A DNA stretch of 64,000 bases from an uncultured Lachnospiraceae bacterium (GCA_910577675.1 CAJTOR010000009.1:1-64000), one strand, 5' to 3'; shown: positions 1 to 8,795, counted from the stretch's first letter. Numbers and translations are program-made. Notes: generated by a model not told the origin, from the letters alone.

Positions 1-410
1 ATGACTTCCATGCCAACTTGTTGGCATTGTTCACGGCTGACCGCCGTATTTTTAATCTGCGTACTTTTGTACGTTGCGTACTGTGCGCTGTGAAGTTCCT
101 GCTTGGCAAGCATGAGCATTTCTTTTGCCTGCTCCAACAGCATATTATTCTTGATGATTTCCCGATTGATATTGCCCCTCTCGGTCAGTATGCCCTTGCG
201 TTCTAAAGCGTTGGCAACCGCCCCGATATGGATTGTCGGCTCTTTATCAATGCCCTGTTCCTTAAAAGAACGGTGTTCCCAATGTAACGCAATCCCCAAC
301 TGCTCATTGGTGGCATTGATTGTGTCGGCTAAATCCTTGCGCCACATTTTAGCGTTTTCTTTGCTGTTCCAGTCGGTGCTGTCGGTTAGAAAAAGCGCGG
401 GGATATATAG
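1..410 (-). pseudogene. MobA/MobL-type relaxase fragment
   Basis: Read on the minus strand, this stretch is open throughout and contains typical internal MobA/MobL (MobQ-class) plasmid relaxase sequence: a DSTDWNSKENAKMWRKDLAD segment (minus-strand codons within about 324-383), then TINATNEQLG, ALHWEHRSFKEQGIDKEP and HIGAVANALERKG, followed by a charged helical stretch running off the window edge. The N-terminal HUH catalytic part would lie above position 410, but that space is the promoter and leader of the next gene, so the fragment is 5'-truncated. I read it as a relic of a mobilisable element whose rest lies left of the window. The exact break point, between about 386 and 450, is not resolved. 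Confidence 0.65.
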
Positions 411-432
411 AAAAATTGCGGGAAATCTCCGC

Positions 433-461
433 TTGACCAGCCCCGCTCCTTGTGGTAAACT
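433..461 (+). promoter_or_regulatory. Putative sigma-A promoter of the sulfhydrylase gene
   Basis: TTGACC at 433-438 and TAAACT at 456-461 are 17 bp apart. A small GC-rich hairpin (GCGGG, then CCCGC) lies in the leader between the promoter and the start codon. The leader of about 60 nt is too short for a SAM riboswitch. Confidence 0.5.
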
Positions 462-523
462 TTTCTTGTGCTTTTTGCGGGTTAAAAAGCCCGCTAATCC
501 CCGCACAAAGAAAGAGGAGAACC

Positions 524-1789
524 ATGAAAATAGAAACCCAATGCCTCCACGAGGGCTATACCCCGAAAAACGGTGAGCCGCGCGTGCTCCCGATTGTACA
601 GAGTACCACTTACTGTTTTGATTCCACGGAACATATCGCACAGCTTTTTGACATGCCGACCGAATTTATGTACTCGCGCTTTGCCAACCCTACAGTGGAT
701 GCCGTCGAGAAAAAAATCGCGGCTCTTGAGGGCGGGGTGGGCGCAATGTGCACCACCAGCGGACAGGCTGCCACACTTTTTTCGATTTTAAATCTCTGCA
801 ATGCTGGCGACAGCTTTATCGCCGCATCCACAATCTACGGCGGCTCCGTCAACCTGTTTGCTGTCACCCTGAAAAAACTTGGAATCGAATGTATTTTCGT
901 AGATGGAAACGCTCCCATCTCTGAACTTGAAAAAGCTTTTAAGCCAAATACGAAGGCTGTTTTTGGCGAAACACTTGCAAACCCGGCTCTCACGGTGCTT
1001 GACATTGAGAAATTCGCCTCGCTTGCCCACGGGCACGGCGTGCCGTTAATTATCGACAATACTTTTGCCACCCCGGTTCTGTGCCGCCCGTTTGAGTTCG
1101 GCGCGGATATCATCGTGCATTCCACCACCAAATACATGGACGGACACGCCGTGCAGGGCGGCGGTGTTATTGTGGATTCCGGAAAATTTGACTGGGCAAA
1201 CGGCAATTTCCCGGATTTCGTTGACCCGGACGAGAGCTACCACGGTGTTTCCTACACAAAGACCTTTGGCTCCATGGCATATATTATCAAGGCGAGAATG
1301 CAGCTTATGCGGGATTTCGGCTGCTACCCGGCTGCCAACTCCGCTTTCCTTTTAAACCTCGGCCTTGAAACCCTTCCGGTACGCATGCGCCAGTACTGCT
1401 CCAATGCGCTCCGCGTTGCACAGTTCCTCGAAAAACACCCGAAAGTGGAATCTGTCAACTACCCGGGGCTTGCCACAAACAGTTACCATGCACTTGCCAA
1501 AAAATACCTGCCGGAAGGCTGCAGCGGCGTGATCTCCTTCAACATCGCAGGCGGGCGCGAAAATGCTGTCCGCTTTATGGATCACCTAGAGCTTGCCTCC
1601 AATGTTGTCCATGTTGCCGATATCCGCACCTGCGTGCTCCATCCAGCCTCCGCAACGCACCGCCAGCTTACGGACGAACAGCTTGTAGCGGCTGGGATCA
1701 ACGCCGGTATGATCCGCCTCTCGGTCGGGCTTGAAAACGTTGAGGATATCCTTGCCGACCTTGAGAAAGGCTTTGCTGCCGTGATTTAG
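524..1789 (+). CDS. metY: O-acetylhomoserine sulfhydrylase (Cys/Met metabolism PLP enzyme)
   Basis: This is a cytoplasmic PLP enzyme of the gamma family. It makes homocysteine (or methionine) from O-acetylhomoserine and sulfide or methanethiol. The start codon at 524 is preceded by AGAGGAGA. An in-frame upstream start at 452 lies inside the promoter and is rejected, leaving 421 residues, normal for this family. Family signs are the N-terminal ETQCLHEGYTP, the YSRFANPT substrate loop, TTSGQAAT, the IIDNTFATP strand and the Schiff-base lysine in HSTTKYMDGH near residue 205. The C-terminal HPASATHRQL and GMIRLSVGLE motifs are also present. Members of this family overlap with cystathionine gamma-synthase, but the length and the DGHAVQGGG segment favour MetY. 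The gene stands alone and ends at a strong hairpin. Confidence 0.88.
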   Translation: MKIETQCLHEGYTPKNGEPRVLPIVQSTTYCFDSTEHIAQLFDMPTEFMYSRFANPTVDAVEKKIAALEGGVGAMCTTSGQAATLFSILNLCNAGDSFIAASTIYGGSVNLFAVTLKKLGIECIFVDGNAPISELEKAFKPNTKAVFGETLANPALTVLDIEKFASLAHGHGVPLIIDNTFATPVLCRPFEFGADIIVHSTTKYMDGHAVQGGGVIVDSGKFDWANGNFPDFVDPDESYHGVSYTKTFGSMAYIIKARMQLMRDFGCYPAANSAFLLNLGLETLPVRMRQYCSNALRVAQFLEKHPKVESVNYPGLATNSYHALAKKYLPEGCSGVISFNIAGGRENAVRFMDHLELASNVVHVADIRTCVLHPASATHRQLTDEQLVAAGINAGMIRLSVGLENVEDILADLEKGFAAVI

Positions 1790-1813
1790 CAGGTTGTGGC
1801 ATGGCAGAATACC

Positions 1814-1864
1814 AAATATGCCCGGAAGGCACGATATTTTCACTTCGTGCTTCCGGGCATATTT
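1814..1864. terminator. Strong hairpin, convergent terminator
   Basis: A 20-bp stem with one bulge (AAATATGCCCGGAAG at 1814-1828 against CTTCCGGGCATATTT ending at 1864) encloses a short AT-rich loop. It lies between the plus-strand sulfhydrylase gene and the minus-strand DUF1653 gene, so it probably ends both transcripts. There is no clean T-run, so termination is inferred from position and stem strength. Confidence 0.6.
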
Positions 1865-1906
1865 GATAACCTTTTAAATATCTTTGCATCCAAAACTAAT
1901 TTCCCG

Positions 1907-2533
1907 CTACCTAAGCCTTCCCCCCTCATACCGCACACGTTTTTCAAGGGTTTTCTCCACCAGTTCCAGCCTGCGCTCAAGCGGCTCCCTCTCATCCGGT
2001 GTAAGATCGATAGAAAGCTCGATCCCCGTGATTAACTCCTCATCCATCCTGCCACGGATTTCCCTTAGCACCGTAAGCTTTTCTGCCGGTTTTTCCGCGT
2101 CCAGGAAGCGCAAAAGCTCCGGGCGCACCTGGTCTTTCTCCGGGTTATCCCAACATTGTTCAGGCTTCTTTTCCTCCTGCGCCTTACTTGTGTCCGGGTG
2201 CTTGCTGTTAATCTCGTACACCCCGGTATCCTGCCCAGGCAGTGCGGGCATGGGCGGCTTTATAGCCCCGTCAATCTCAACCCGCGTAAAACGGTACGCT
2301 GCCTTTGCATCGGGGTACTTTCCCGTATCCACCGGGCTTAAAAACTCCGCCACCGTCCTTACATACCAGCGATAATTCCCGTAAAGTGCCTGGTAAACCA
2401 CAAGCGGCTCCATCGTCGTGGCATCGTATGCCGTGCCGATCACCTGATACAGGTTCCCTTTAAAATGCCGGTAAAACTCGCCCGCAAACGGGATCGCCCT
2501 CTGCATCCCATCTTTTCCCGCCATCACATCCAT
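1907..2533 (-). CDS. DUF1653 domain protein
   Basis: The 208-residue protein carries a DUF1653 domain near its N-terminus (residues about 18-68: FYRHFKGNLYQVIGTA, PLVVYQALYG, WYVRTVAEFLSPVD). The family is small, widespread and of unknown biochemical role, with a beta-barrel-like fold. The rest is unlike the usual short family members: a polar linker with a CWDNPEKDQ stretch, then a charged, probably helical C-terminal half (ERRLELVEKTLEKRVRYEGG). It is the last gene of a minus-strand group that runs down from nrdD. The start at 2533 follows an AAAGGGACGG Shine-Dalgarno. No transmembrane segment or signal peptide is visible. Confidence 0.75.
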   Translation of the reverse strand: MDVMAGKDGMQRAIPFAGEFYRHFKGNLYQVIGTAYDATTMEPLVVYQALYGNYRWYVRTVAEFLSPVDTGKYPDAKAAYRFTRVEIDGAIKPPMPALPGQDTGVYEINSKHPDTSKAQEEKKPEQCWDNPEKDQVRPELLRFLDAEKPAEKLTVLREIRGRMDEELITGIELSIDLTPDEREPLERRLELVEKTLEKRVRYEGGRLR

Positions 2534-2554
2534 AATCCGCCGTCCCTTTCATTA

Positions 2555-3547
2555 TTATTTCTGGCGCTTCCCCGCCTTTTTCTTTTCGTCCGCCTGCTTG
2601 CGGCGATATTCCAAAAAATACTTTGCGACCTCCTGCGTCACCAGGCGGGCTCTGACCATCATAGCCAGGTCATCAAAAAATTCCTGGTCATCCCCCTCCT
2701 CGTCCGCCATCTGCTTTAACATCCCGCTGATCTGTCCCTTGTATTCCTCCGTTGACAAAACCTGGTCCACCATCAGTATCTTCATCTCGTAAGCCTGGCG
2801 GTAATAGCGGCTGTACCGCTCATCAAGCACCCCGGTAAAAACCATCGGCACCCCCTTTAATATCTGGCGCAGATTTTTCATTGAAGTGTTCGTGATACAG
2901 ATGCCGGGTTCCAACACATAGAGATTCTTTGTATAGTAGCGCCGCCCGCCCGCTGCCCGCTCCTTGTACACCGGCAGGAATTCCTGGTACATGGCATTCA
3001 CTACCGAGGGCTGGCGCATCTGCCCGTACTCGGACAGGGGGTTGACCTCCACGTTCTTTTTGTATGTGACCTGCGTTACTTGGGACAGGGGAACGGCAAA
3101 ATTGCGCGGCTTATTCCCAAGAACCAGAAAATTAAGGTATCCCTTTGCCTTCCAAAGATACGCCGGCGACTGCTTAACCCCCTCCTTAGGATAGGAGTCA
3201 ATCATCACCTGGACATGGGAAGCATTCACATGGTAGGCAACCAGCAAATCCTTTAAATCCTGTGCCGAAATCTGCGAAAGATCCGCATACTCCTTCTCCT
3301 TTACTGCATTTACCGCCTCTTTTTTCGACTTTGCCGCAAGCATTTGAACATCGCCAAAGCGCACCGACTGCAATAACACGATATCCATAATCACGGCAAA
3401 AACTGCGATCAGCCCCCATGTGACCCCGCTTCCCGACACGGCGAGGACGATGCCCGCGATAAACAGAAGAAAGAGCAGGATAACAGAAACAAGAATCCGC
3501 TTTGTCTTCGCATTCCCGTAGCGCAGTGCATTCCAATACTTTCTCAT
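2555..3547 (-). CDS. Unknown two-helix membrane protein
   Basis: I do not recognise the family. The start at 3547 (MRKYWNALRYG) is chosen because it follows GGAAGGGGAGGAT; an in-frame ATG at 3577 has no such site. The 330-residue protein has two adjacent hydrophobic segments (about residues 20-65: RILVSVILLFLLFIAGIVLA, then WGLIAVFAVIMDIVLLQ), then a long soluble part. That part includes QISAQDLKDLLVAYHV, a beta-rich middle (FLVLGNKPRNFAVPLSQVTQ) and a Lys-rich tail (QADEKKKAGKRQK). The topology suggests a membrane anchor with a cytoplasmic domain. It sits 41 bp downstream of nrdG and 21 bp upstream of the DUF1653 gene on the same strand. Co-transcription is likely but says little about its job. 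Confidence 0.7.
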   Translation of the reverse strand: MRKYWNALRYGNAKTKRILVSVILLFLLFIAGIVLAVSGSGVTWGLIAVFAVIMDIVLLQSVRFGDVQMLAAKSKKEAVNAVKEKEYADLSQISAQDLKDLLVAYHVNASHVQVMIDSYPKEGVKQSPAYLWKAKGYLNFLVLGNKPRNFAVPLSQVTQVTYKKNVEVNPLSEYGQMRQPSVVNAMYQEFLPVYKERAAGGRRYYTKNLYVLEPGICITNTSMKNLRQILKGVPMVFTGVLDERYSRYYRQAYEMKILMVDQVLSTEEYKGQISGMLKQMADEEGDDQEFFDDLAMMVRARLVTQEVAKYFLEYRRKQADEKKKAGKRQK

Positions 3548-3588
3548 ATCCTCCCCTTCCTCCCTTTTAACCCGCAAAACCTATAAGC

Positions 3589-4116
3589 CTATTCCGGCGG
3601 CTCCCACAAAATAATCTTCCCCTCCCTTAACGACTCCTGCACCATAATTGTGCGCTGGTTTGACGAGCCCTTAAAGCGGAGGTTGACATTGTGCAACTCC
3701 TCGACAAAACGACCATCCACCAAAACATCAATGTAGGAGAGCAGCTCCCTTGTTTCCGCCCACTCCCTGCACATCCTGCCGCAGATATCCTCATCGAACA
3801 AATAACCCGAAAAACACCAGATATCCTTCTCTTTGTACTTCTCTTTCACACAGCGCAAAAAGGGCAGAAGCCCGATCTGGTTGCTGTGCTCAAACGGTTC
3901 GCCCCCCAAAAGCGTAAGACCGCGGACATAGCTTGGCGCAAGATAGGACAGCACTTCCTTAACTGTTTCCCTTGTAAAAACCCTGCCGTAGGAAAAATCC
4001 CATGCCGCGCGGTTAAAACAGCCGGGACACCCCCTTGTACATCCACTCACAAAGACCGAAACGCGCACGCCGGGTCCGTTTGCAATATCGTATTGTTTTA
4101 TATCAGCGTAGTTCAT
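3589..4116 (-). CDS. nrdG: Anaerobic ribonucleotide reductase activating protein
   Basis: This radical-SAM activase of class III ribonucleotide reductase generates the glycyl radical on NrdD using S-adenosylmethionine and a 4Fe-4S cluster. The cluster motif CxxxCxxC is seen as C26, C30 and C33 in SGCTRGCPGCFN. It is followed by LTLLGGEPFE, the SAM-binding GGEP motif, and a CFSGYLFDE segment. The length of 175 residues is normal. It lies 116 bp downstream of nrdD on the same strand, the usual nrdD-nrdG order. The intervening 116 bp (4117-4232) is AT-rich with no obvious promoter, so the pair probably forms one operon. Confidence 0.95.
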   Translation of the reverse strand: MNYADIKQYDIANGPGVRVSVFVSGCTRGCPGCFNRAAWDFSYGRVFTRETVKEVLSYLAPSYVRGLTLLGGEPFEHSNQIGLLPFLRCVKEKYKEKDIWCFSGYLFDEDICGRMCREWAETRELLSYIDVLVDGRFVEELHNVNLRFKGSSNQRTIMVQESLREGKIILWEPPE

Positions 4117-4232
4117 TGATAATCCCCATTTCCACTAAAGAACCATTAAATCCTTAAAATTGAACGTCCCCCTGCAAATTCCGTTCTACAAATTATAGAA
4201 TATCAGAACCAATAATTGCCATCACATAAAAA

Positions 4233-6359
4233 CTAAATATGCAGCACGCGCGCATTGATCTCCTTCGTCTTGCCCACATTCCAGAAATTCTCCCCGAGAT
4301 AACCGCAGGTGCGGCGCGTCACATTCATCTTTGCATGGTCTTTATTCCCGCACTGCGGGCACTCCCACTCCAGATTTTCGTTAATCTTTATCTCCCCGTC
4401 AAAACCGCATACATGGCAGTAATCCGACTTTGTGTTAAACTCCGCATACTGTATATTATCATATATGAATTTTACAATTTCTTCCAGCGCCTCAAGATTA
4501 TGGCGCATATTCGGGATTTCCACATAGGAGATCGCACCGCCCGAAGAAATTACCTGGAACTGGCTCTCAAACTGAAATTTTGAAAACGCGTCAATCTTCT
4601 CCCTGACATCCACATGGTATGAGTTTGTATAATAGCCCTTGTCTGTCACGTCCGCAATCTCCCCGAAGCGCTCCCTGTCAATGCGCGCAAAACGGTAGCA
4701 GAGTGATTCCGCCGGCGTGCCGTAAAGACCGAAGCCAATCCCGGTTTCCTCCTTCCAGGTATCCGTCGCCCTGCGCAGGCGCTTCATCACGCGCAGCGCA
4801 AAGTCAAGCCCTTTGGGGTCGGTATGGCTTACTCCGGTCATCAGTTTTGTCACCTCGTACAAGCCAATATAGCCGAGAGATATCGTCGAGTAACCGCCGT
4901 GCAGAAGTTCGTCGATCTTCTCGCCTTTTTTAAGGCGCGCAATTGCCCCGTACTGCCAGTGGATCGGGCTCACATCGGAGATTGTCCCCTCAAGCGCATG
5001 GTGGCGGCACATCAGCGCCTCAAAACACAGCGATAAGCGCTCCTCCATCAACTGCCAGAATTTCTCCTCGTTCCCCCTCGCAATAATACCGATCTGCGGC
5101 AGGTTCAGACTGACCACACCCTGGTTGAAGCGGCCTTCAAATTTATATTCGCCGTTCCCATCCTTCCACGCTGTCAAAAAGCTGCGGCAGCCCATACAGC
5201 TAAATACATTGCCCTCATAGTTCTCACGCATTTTCTTTGCCGAAATATAGTCCGGGTAAAGTCTTTTTGCAGAACATTTTACGGCAAGGCGTGTAATATA
5301 ATCGTATTTGCCGCCCTTTAAACAGTTGTGTTCATCAAGGACATAGATAAGTTTCGGGAATGCCGGGGTGATATATACCCCCTTCTCATTCTTGATTCCC
5401 TCAAGGCGCTGGCGCAAAATCTCCTCGATAATCATCGCGTTTTCCTCAATATACTCATCCCCAGCGTCAAGGTTGAGGAAAAGCGTTACAAACGGGGACT
5501 GCCCGTTCGTTGTCATCAGGGTGTTGATCTGATACTGGATGGTCTGCACACCGGATTTAAGCTCGTCCTTTACCCGGTCTTCAATCAGTTCCTCCATCAC
5601 CTCACTTGCAAGCCTCCCGCCAAACTCCTCCTCATAGCGCCTGCGGTATTTCTCCTTCGTGATGCGCAGATATTTGCCGAGATGCCTTACATCCACGGAC
5701 TGCCCGCCGTACTGGCTGCTTGCCACCGCAGAAATAATCTGTGTCATAACGGTGCACGCGACCTGGAAACTCTTTGGGCTCTCAATAAGTTTCCCGTTCA
5801 TAACCGTACCGTTCTCAAACATATCCTTTATATTAATCAGACAGCAATTAAAAATTGACTGCAAAAAATAATCCGCATCATGGAAGTGTAACACGCCCTC
5901 CTCATGTGCCTTTGAAATCTTTTCCGGCAGCAGCAGGCGCTTTGTCAGATCCTTTGAAACCTCCCCGGCAATCAGGTCGCGCTGCGTTGAGGCAATGATC
6001 GCATTCTTATTGGAATTTTCTTCCATTACATCCTTGTTATCATGGCGGATCAGGCTCAGGATGGAATCATCCGTCGTGTTTGCCTTGCGCACAAGCTCCC
6101 TGGTATAGCGGTACAGTATATACGTTTTCGCAAGCGTATATTTGCCGTCCTCCATCAGCTTTTCCTCGATGATATCCTGTATTTCCTCCACCTGCATCGT
6201 CGGCTTATTCAACGACTCAATCGCCCGCACAATCCCCTCGATCTTCCCCTCCGAAATCTTTTCCTTCATCCTGACTTCGTCGTTCGCCTTGCGGATCGCC
6301 ACAAGAATCTTATTCCGGTCGTACTCGACAACGCGCCCATCCCGTTTAATAACTTCCAT
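4233..6359 (-). CDS. nrdD: Anaerobic (class III) ribonucleoside-triphosphate reductase
   Basis: This enzyme reduces ribonucleoside triphosphates to deoxyribonucleotides under anoxia, with formate as the usual reductant. It is 708 residues, the family's usual length. An N-terminal ATP-cone occupies about residues 1-90 (MEVIKRDGRVVEYDRNKI). The catalytic barrel includes FHDADYF and the NIRHN-like IPNMRHNLEAL region. A C-terminal zinc site has two CxxC pairs (CHVCGFDGE, CPQCGNKDH). The glycyl radical site is TRRTCGYLGENFWN, with the radical Gly at about residue 686. The promoter upstream is overlapped by NrdR-type boxes, so repression by NrdR when dNTP/ATP is high is expected; nrdR itself is not in this window. 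Confidence 0.97.
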   Translation of the reverse strand: MEVIKRDGRVVEYDRNKILVAIRKANDEVRMKEKISEGKIEGIVRAIESLNKPTMQVEEIQDIIEEKLMEDGKYTLAKTYILYRYTRELVRKANTTDDSILSLIRHDNKDVMEENSNKNAIIASTQRDLIAGEVSKDLTKRLLLPEKISKAHEEGVLHFHDADYFLQSIFNCCLINIKDMFENGTVMNGKLIESPKSFQVACTVMTQIISAVASSQYGGQSVDVRHLGKYLRITKEKYRRRYEEEFGGRLASEVMEELIEDRVKDELKSGVQTIQYQINTLMTTNGQSPFVTLFLNLDAGDEYIEENAMIIEEILRQRLEGIKNEKGVYITPAFPKLIYVLDEHNCLKGGKYDYITRLAVKCSAKRLYPDYISAKKMRENYEGNVFSCMGCRSFLTAWKDGNGEYKFEGRFNQGVVSLNLPQIGIIARGNEEKFWQLMEERLSLCFEALMCRHHALEGTISDVSPIHWQYGAIARLKKGEKIDELLHGGYSTISLGYIGLYEVTKLMTGVSHTDPKGLDFALRVMKRLRRATDTWKEETGIGFGLYGTPAESLCYRFARIDRERFGEIADVTDKGYYTNSYHVDVREKIDAFSKFQFESQFQVISSGGAISYVEIPNMRHNLEALEEIVKFIYDNIQYAEFNTKSDYCHVCGFDGEIKINENLEWECPQCGNKDHAKMNVTRRTCGYLGENFWNVGKTKEINARVLHI

Positions 6360-6499
6360 TGCGTTACACCCTTTCTGTGTTATACTAAATCGTTACTTTG
6401 TTATTCTTACCTAAAAACACAATAAAATAATCCCTTTCGCGCCATCGGTAAAAATTTGTATGTATAAGGCGGTCGGGCATCCTGCCCCACCGCCCTATA

Positions 6500-6528
6500 A
6501 GCATACCACAGATTCAAGGATTTGTCCA
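6500..6528 (-). promoter_or_regulatory. Putative nrdD promoter
   Basis: On the minus strand, TGGACA (6523-6528) and TATGCT (6500-6505) are separated by 17 bp. The -35 hexamer overlaps the inner NrdR-type box, fitting a repressible promoter. The nrdD leader would be about 130 nt. Confidence 0.5.
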
Positions 6529-6585
6529 CGATATCTTGTGTAATATTTTGTGTTTCGACATCTTTCGCTCCACTATATATAGTGT
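6526..6585. promoter_or_regulatory. Pair of NrdR-type boxes
   Basis: Two 16-bp near-palindromes match the known NrdR box pattern (ACAC, AT-rich core, GTGT). One is CCACGATATCTTGTGT at 6526-6541 and the other is CCACTATATATAGTGT at 6570-6585. Their centres are 44 bp apart, about four helical turns. NrdR boxes normally occur as such phased pairs, though often one turn closer. Their place directly upstream of nrdD, overlapping its likely -35, supports the call. Confidence 0.75.
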
Positions 6586-6602
6586 ATTACCCATGTGGCG
6601 GG

Positions 6603-6941
6603 CTATCCCATATACTGGTCGTAACCCGCCTCCATAAACCCCATCCGGATCAGCTCTTTGATTTCTTCCATCTCATTTTCCTGCCCAGAAAGTGTGTAGT
6701 CCCCGATCAGCCGGAAAAGATTCCTGATCCTGAAATCTAGCTCCTCCATCTGTTTTGGCAGGGCTTCCTCCACCAGACTTTTAAGCGCAGAAAGCTCCGT
6801 CTGCTTCGCAACATCCAGCTTTAAAAGCCTTGCCGCCAGCCCGCACGCATAGGCACATTCGTAATCCGAGAGCATGGCGGACAAAAAATCCTCGAATGAG
6901 ATTTTCTGCTCGACCCCCTGCTTTGCACAATACACAACCAT
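6603..6941 (-). CDS. Small unknown protein downstream of ung
   Basis: The family is not recognised. The start at 6941 (MVVYCAKQGVEQ) follows AGAAGGATT. A longer reading from 7010 would overlap ung by 59 bp and is rejected. The 112-residue product is acidic and apparently all-helical (FEDFLSAMLSDYE, LKSLVEEALPKQMEELDFRI, EMEEIKELIRMGFMEAGYDQ). It has no membrane segment or signal peptide. The start is 10 bp after the ung stop, so the two genes are probably co-transcribed. It ends just before the NrdR boxes of nrdD. Confidence 0.65.
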   Translation of the reverse strand: MVVYCAKQGVEQKISFEDFLSAMLSDYECAYACGLAARLLKLDVAKQTELSALKSLVEEALPKQMEELDFRIRNLFRLIGDYTLSGQENEMEEIKELIRMGFMEAGYDQYMG

Positions 6942-6951
6942 AATAATCCTT

Positions 6952-7626
6952 CTACAGATCTTCGATCTGCCAGTCAACCACTTCCTGCCCGTTCTCCGCA
7001 AGAAATGCATTCGCCTGGCTGAAATGCTTGCACCCGAAAAATCCGCGGTATGCCGAGAGAGGACTCGGATGCGGCGCTTTTAAAATCAGGTGTTTCGGAT
7101 TTTTTAACATCGGTATCTTACTCTGCGCCGGCTTCCCCCAAAGCATATAGACAATCGGGCGGTCCTGTGCATTCACCGCCTGGATAATCGCGTCCGTAAA
7201 ATGCTCCCAGCCATGCCCCTGGTGGGAATTCGGCTGGTGCGCGCGCACTGTCAGCACAGTGTTCAGCAAAAGCACACCCTGCTCCGCCCATTTTTTTAAG
7301 TAACCGTTATTTGGGATCGTGCAGCCTAAGTCGTCATGCAGCTCCTGGTAAATATTTTGCAGGGACGGCGGAATATCCGTCTTTGGCATAACGGAAAAGC
7401 TTAGACCGTGCGCCTGTCTGTCCCCGTGGTATGGGTCCTGACCAAGGATAAGCACCTTTACCTTGCTAAGCGGTGTCAGGTGCATCGCATTAAAAATATC
7501 CTCCGCAGGCGGGTAAACCGCGGTCTTACTGTACTCCTCCTTCACGAACTCAAACAGGGTCTTGTAGTACGGCTTGCGGAATTCCTCCTCAAGCGCCTGC
7601 TGCCACTCATCCGATAACATTGCCAT
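6952..7626 (-). CDS. ung: Uracil-DNA glycosylase
   Basis: This family 1 UDG excises uracil from DNA as the first step of base-excision repair. The catalytic water-activating motif GQDPYHG is present (VLILGQDPYHGDRQAHGLSF), as are the LLNTVLTVR strand, the GWEHFTD segment and the C-terminal HPSPLS leucine-loop motif (APHPSPLSAYRGFFG). The length of 224 residues is standard. Two ATG codons lie close together at 7626 and 7620; the first follows AAGAGGCG. It leads a two-gene group with the small unknown gene downstream. Confidence 0.97.
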   Translation of the reverse strand: MAMLSDEWQQALEEEFRKPYYKTLFEFVKEEYSKTAVYPPAEDIFNAMHLTPLSKVKVLILGQDPYHGDRQAHGLSFSVMPKTDIPPSLQNIYQELHDDLGCTIPNNGYLKKWAEQGVLLLNTVLTVRAHQPNSHQGHGWEHFTDAIIQAVNAQDRPIVYMLWGKPAQSKIPMLKNPKHLILKAPHPSPLSAYRGFFGCKHFSQANAFLAENGQEVVDWQIEDL

Positions 7627-7751
7627 AATAATCGCCTCTTTCTGTAATTTTTTATAAATCCCATTATATCATGTCCTCCATGTTTTTTCATCCCTTTTGC
7701 AATATTTTCCGTTTTTTTGTAGAAATTTCTCGATTCCTACAATACTGTAAA

Positions 7752-8750
7752 CTACATCAGTACCCTCCCCAAGTCAAGCATCCCCCTCCCCTGCTGCTCC
7801 TTAGGGAATCCCAGATCGACCGCGGACTGCCAGAGCCTTTCCTTTATCTGATCCGGAGTAAGGTCAGGCTCCCTCTGCAACAGCAGGCAAACCGCCCCGG
7901 AAACCATCGGTGTTGCCATTGAAGTTCCGCTTTTTATGGCATACCCCGACATCATAAGCCGTCTTCTCATTCTCTCCTGCAAAAGAAGCTGTTCCCAAGC
8001 CTGCCCGTCGGGCAAAATCTTATTCTCCCTCTGCCGCCCCCCTGAAAAAAAAACTTTCCCGTTTCGCATTTCATAATTAAGCGGCCTGATACTTCTGATA
8101 CTGCCCGCCGGGGCAACCAGATCCGGCTTCATACTGCCGTCGCGCCCCGGTCCCCTGCCGGAAAAGCGGTTTGCAATCATTCCAGGTTCCGATGCGCCGA
8201 CAGTAATAATACGGCTGCTGCACCCGGGCAGTGTAACCGAGTTCTTCTTTGGTCCTAGATTCCCCGCTGCCCCGACCACACAGATTCCGGCATCCCAGAC
8301 CTGCTCCACAAGCGAAAGTAATTTTTTGTAATCTTCATCATTCTCCTCACAGCTCGCACCAAAGGACAGGTTGATAATGCGAATACCAAATTCCCCGCCC
8401 CGCTCCAACACCCACTTCAGCGCTGCCATCACATCCGCCGCATCCCCGTCCCCGCTTTGATCTAACGCCTTTAAAACCACCAGCGAACACTCCGGCGCAA
8501 TCCCGCGCCATCTCCCGTTTGCCAGTCTTCCGCTGCCCCCAAGAATCCCGCAGACATGCGTTCCATGTCCCGAATCGTCATAGGGTGCCCCCTTGCGGTT
8601 CACAAAATCCCGGAAGTAAAGAAGACGCTCCCCAGGTATATCCGGGTGCGCCCCAATCCCCGTATCTATAACAGCGGCTGTAATCCCCCGTCCGGTATAC
8701 CCGGCGGCATATGCCATCCCGGCATGTACCAGTCTGCCCGCACGCTCCAT
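7752..8750 (-). CDS. Subtilisin-like serine protease (S8), without signal peptide
   Basis: The Asp-His-Ser triad of the S8 family is complete: ITAAVIDTGIGAHPD (Asp, about residue 30), DDSGHGTHVCGIL (His) and KSGTSMATPMVSGAVC (Ser). The oxyanion Asn lies in VVGAAGNLGP. At 332 residues it has no signal peptide and no recognisable prodomain, so it resembles the intracellular subtilisins and similar cytoplasmic S8 enzymes of Clostridia. The start at 8750 follows AGGAGGCGGG. The gene stands alone, divergent from the Cys-rich gene to its right. Its substrate cannot be told from sequence. Confidence 0.88.
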   Translation of the reverse strand: MERAGRLVHAGMAYAAGYTGRGITAAVIDTGIGAHPDIPGERLLYFRDFVNRKGAPYDDSGHGTHVCGILGGSGRLANGRWRGIAPECSLVVLKALDQSGDGDAADVMAALKWVLERGGEFGIRIINLSFGASCEENDEDYKKLLSLVEQVWDAGICVVGAAGNLGPKKNSVTLPGCSSRIITVGASEPGMIANRFSGRGPGRDGSMKPDLVAPAGSIRSIRPLNYEMRNGKVFFSGGRQRENKILPDGQAWEQLLLQERMRRRLMMSGYAIKSGTSMATPMVSGAVCLLLQREPDLTPDQIKERLWQSAVDLGFPKEQQGRGMLDLGRVLM

Positions 8751-8764
8751 CCCGCCTCCTTACC

Positions 8765-8795
8765 AGCCAAACGGCGGCAGCCCCACCGTTTGGCT
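8765..8795. repeat. Inverted repeat in the protease leader
   Basis: AGCCAAACGG at 8765-8774 and CCGTTTGGCT at 8786-8795 form a perfect 10-bp stem with an 11-nt loop. The stem lies about 15 bp upstream of the protease start, close enough to the Shine-Dalgarno to matter. Its role, as an operator or a leader hairpin, is unknown. Confidence 0.5.

Noticed and set aside
7690..7750. Inverted repeat after the S8 protease gene as terminator
   Set aside because: The stem (TTGTAG/CTACAA) is weak and the T-run lies on the wrong side for the minus-strand gene.
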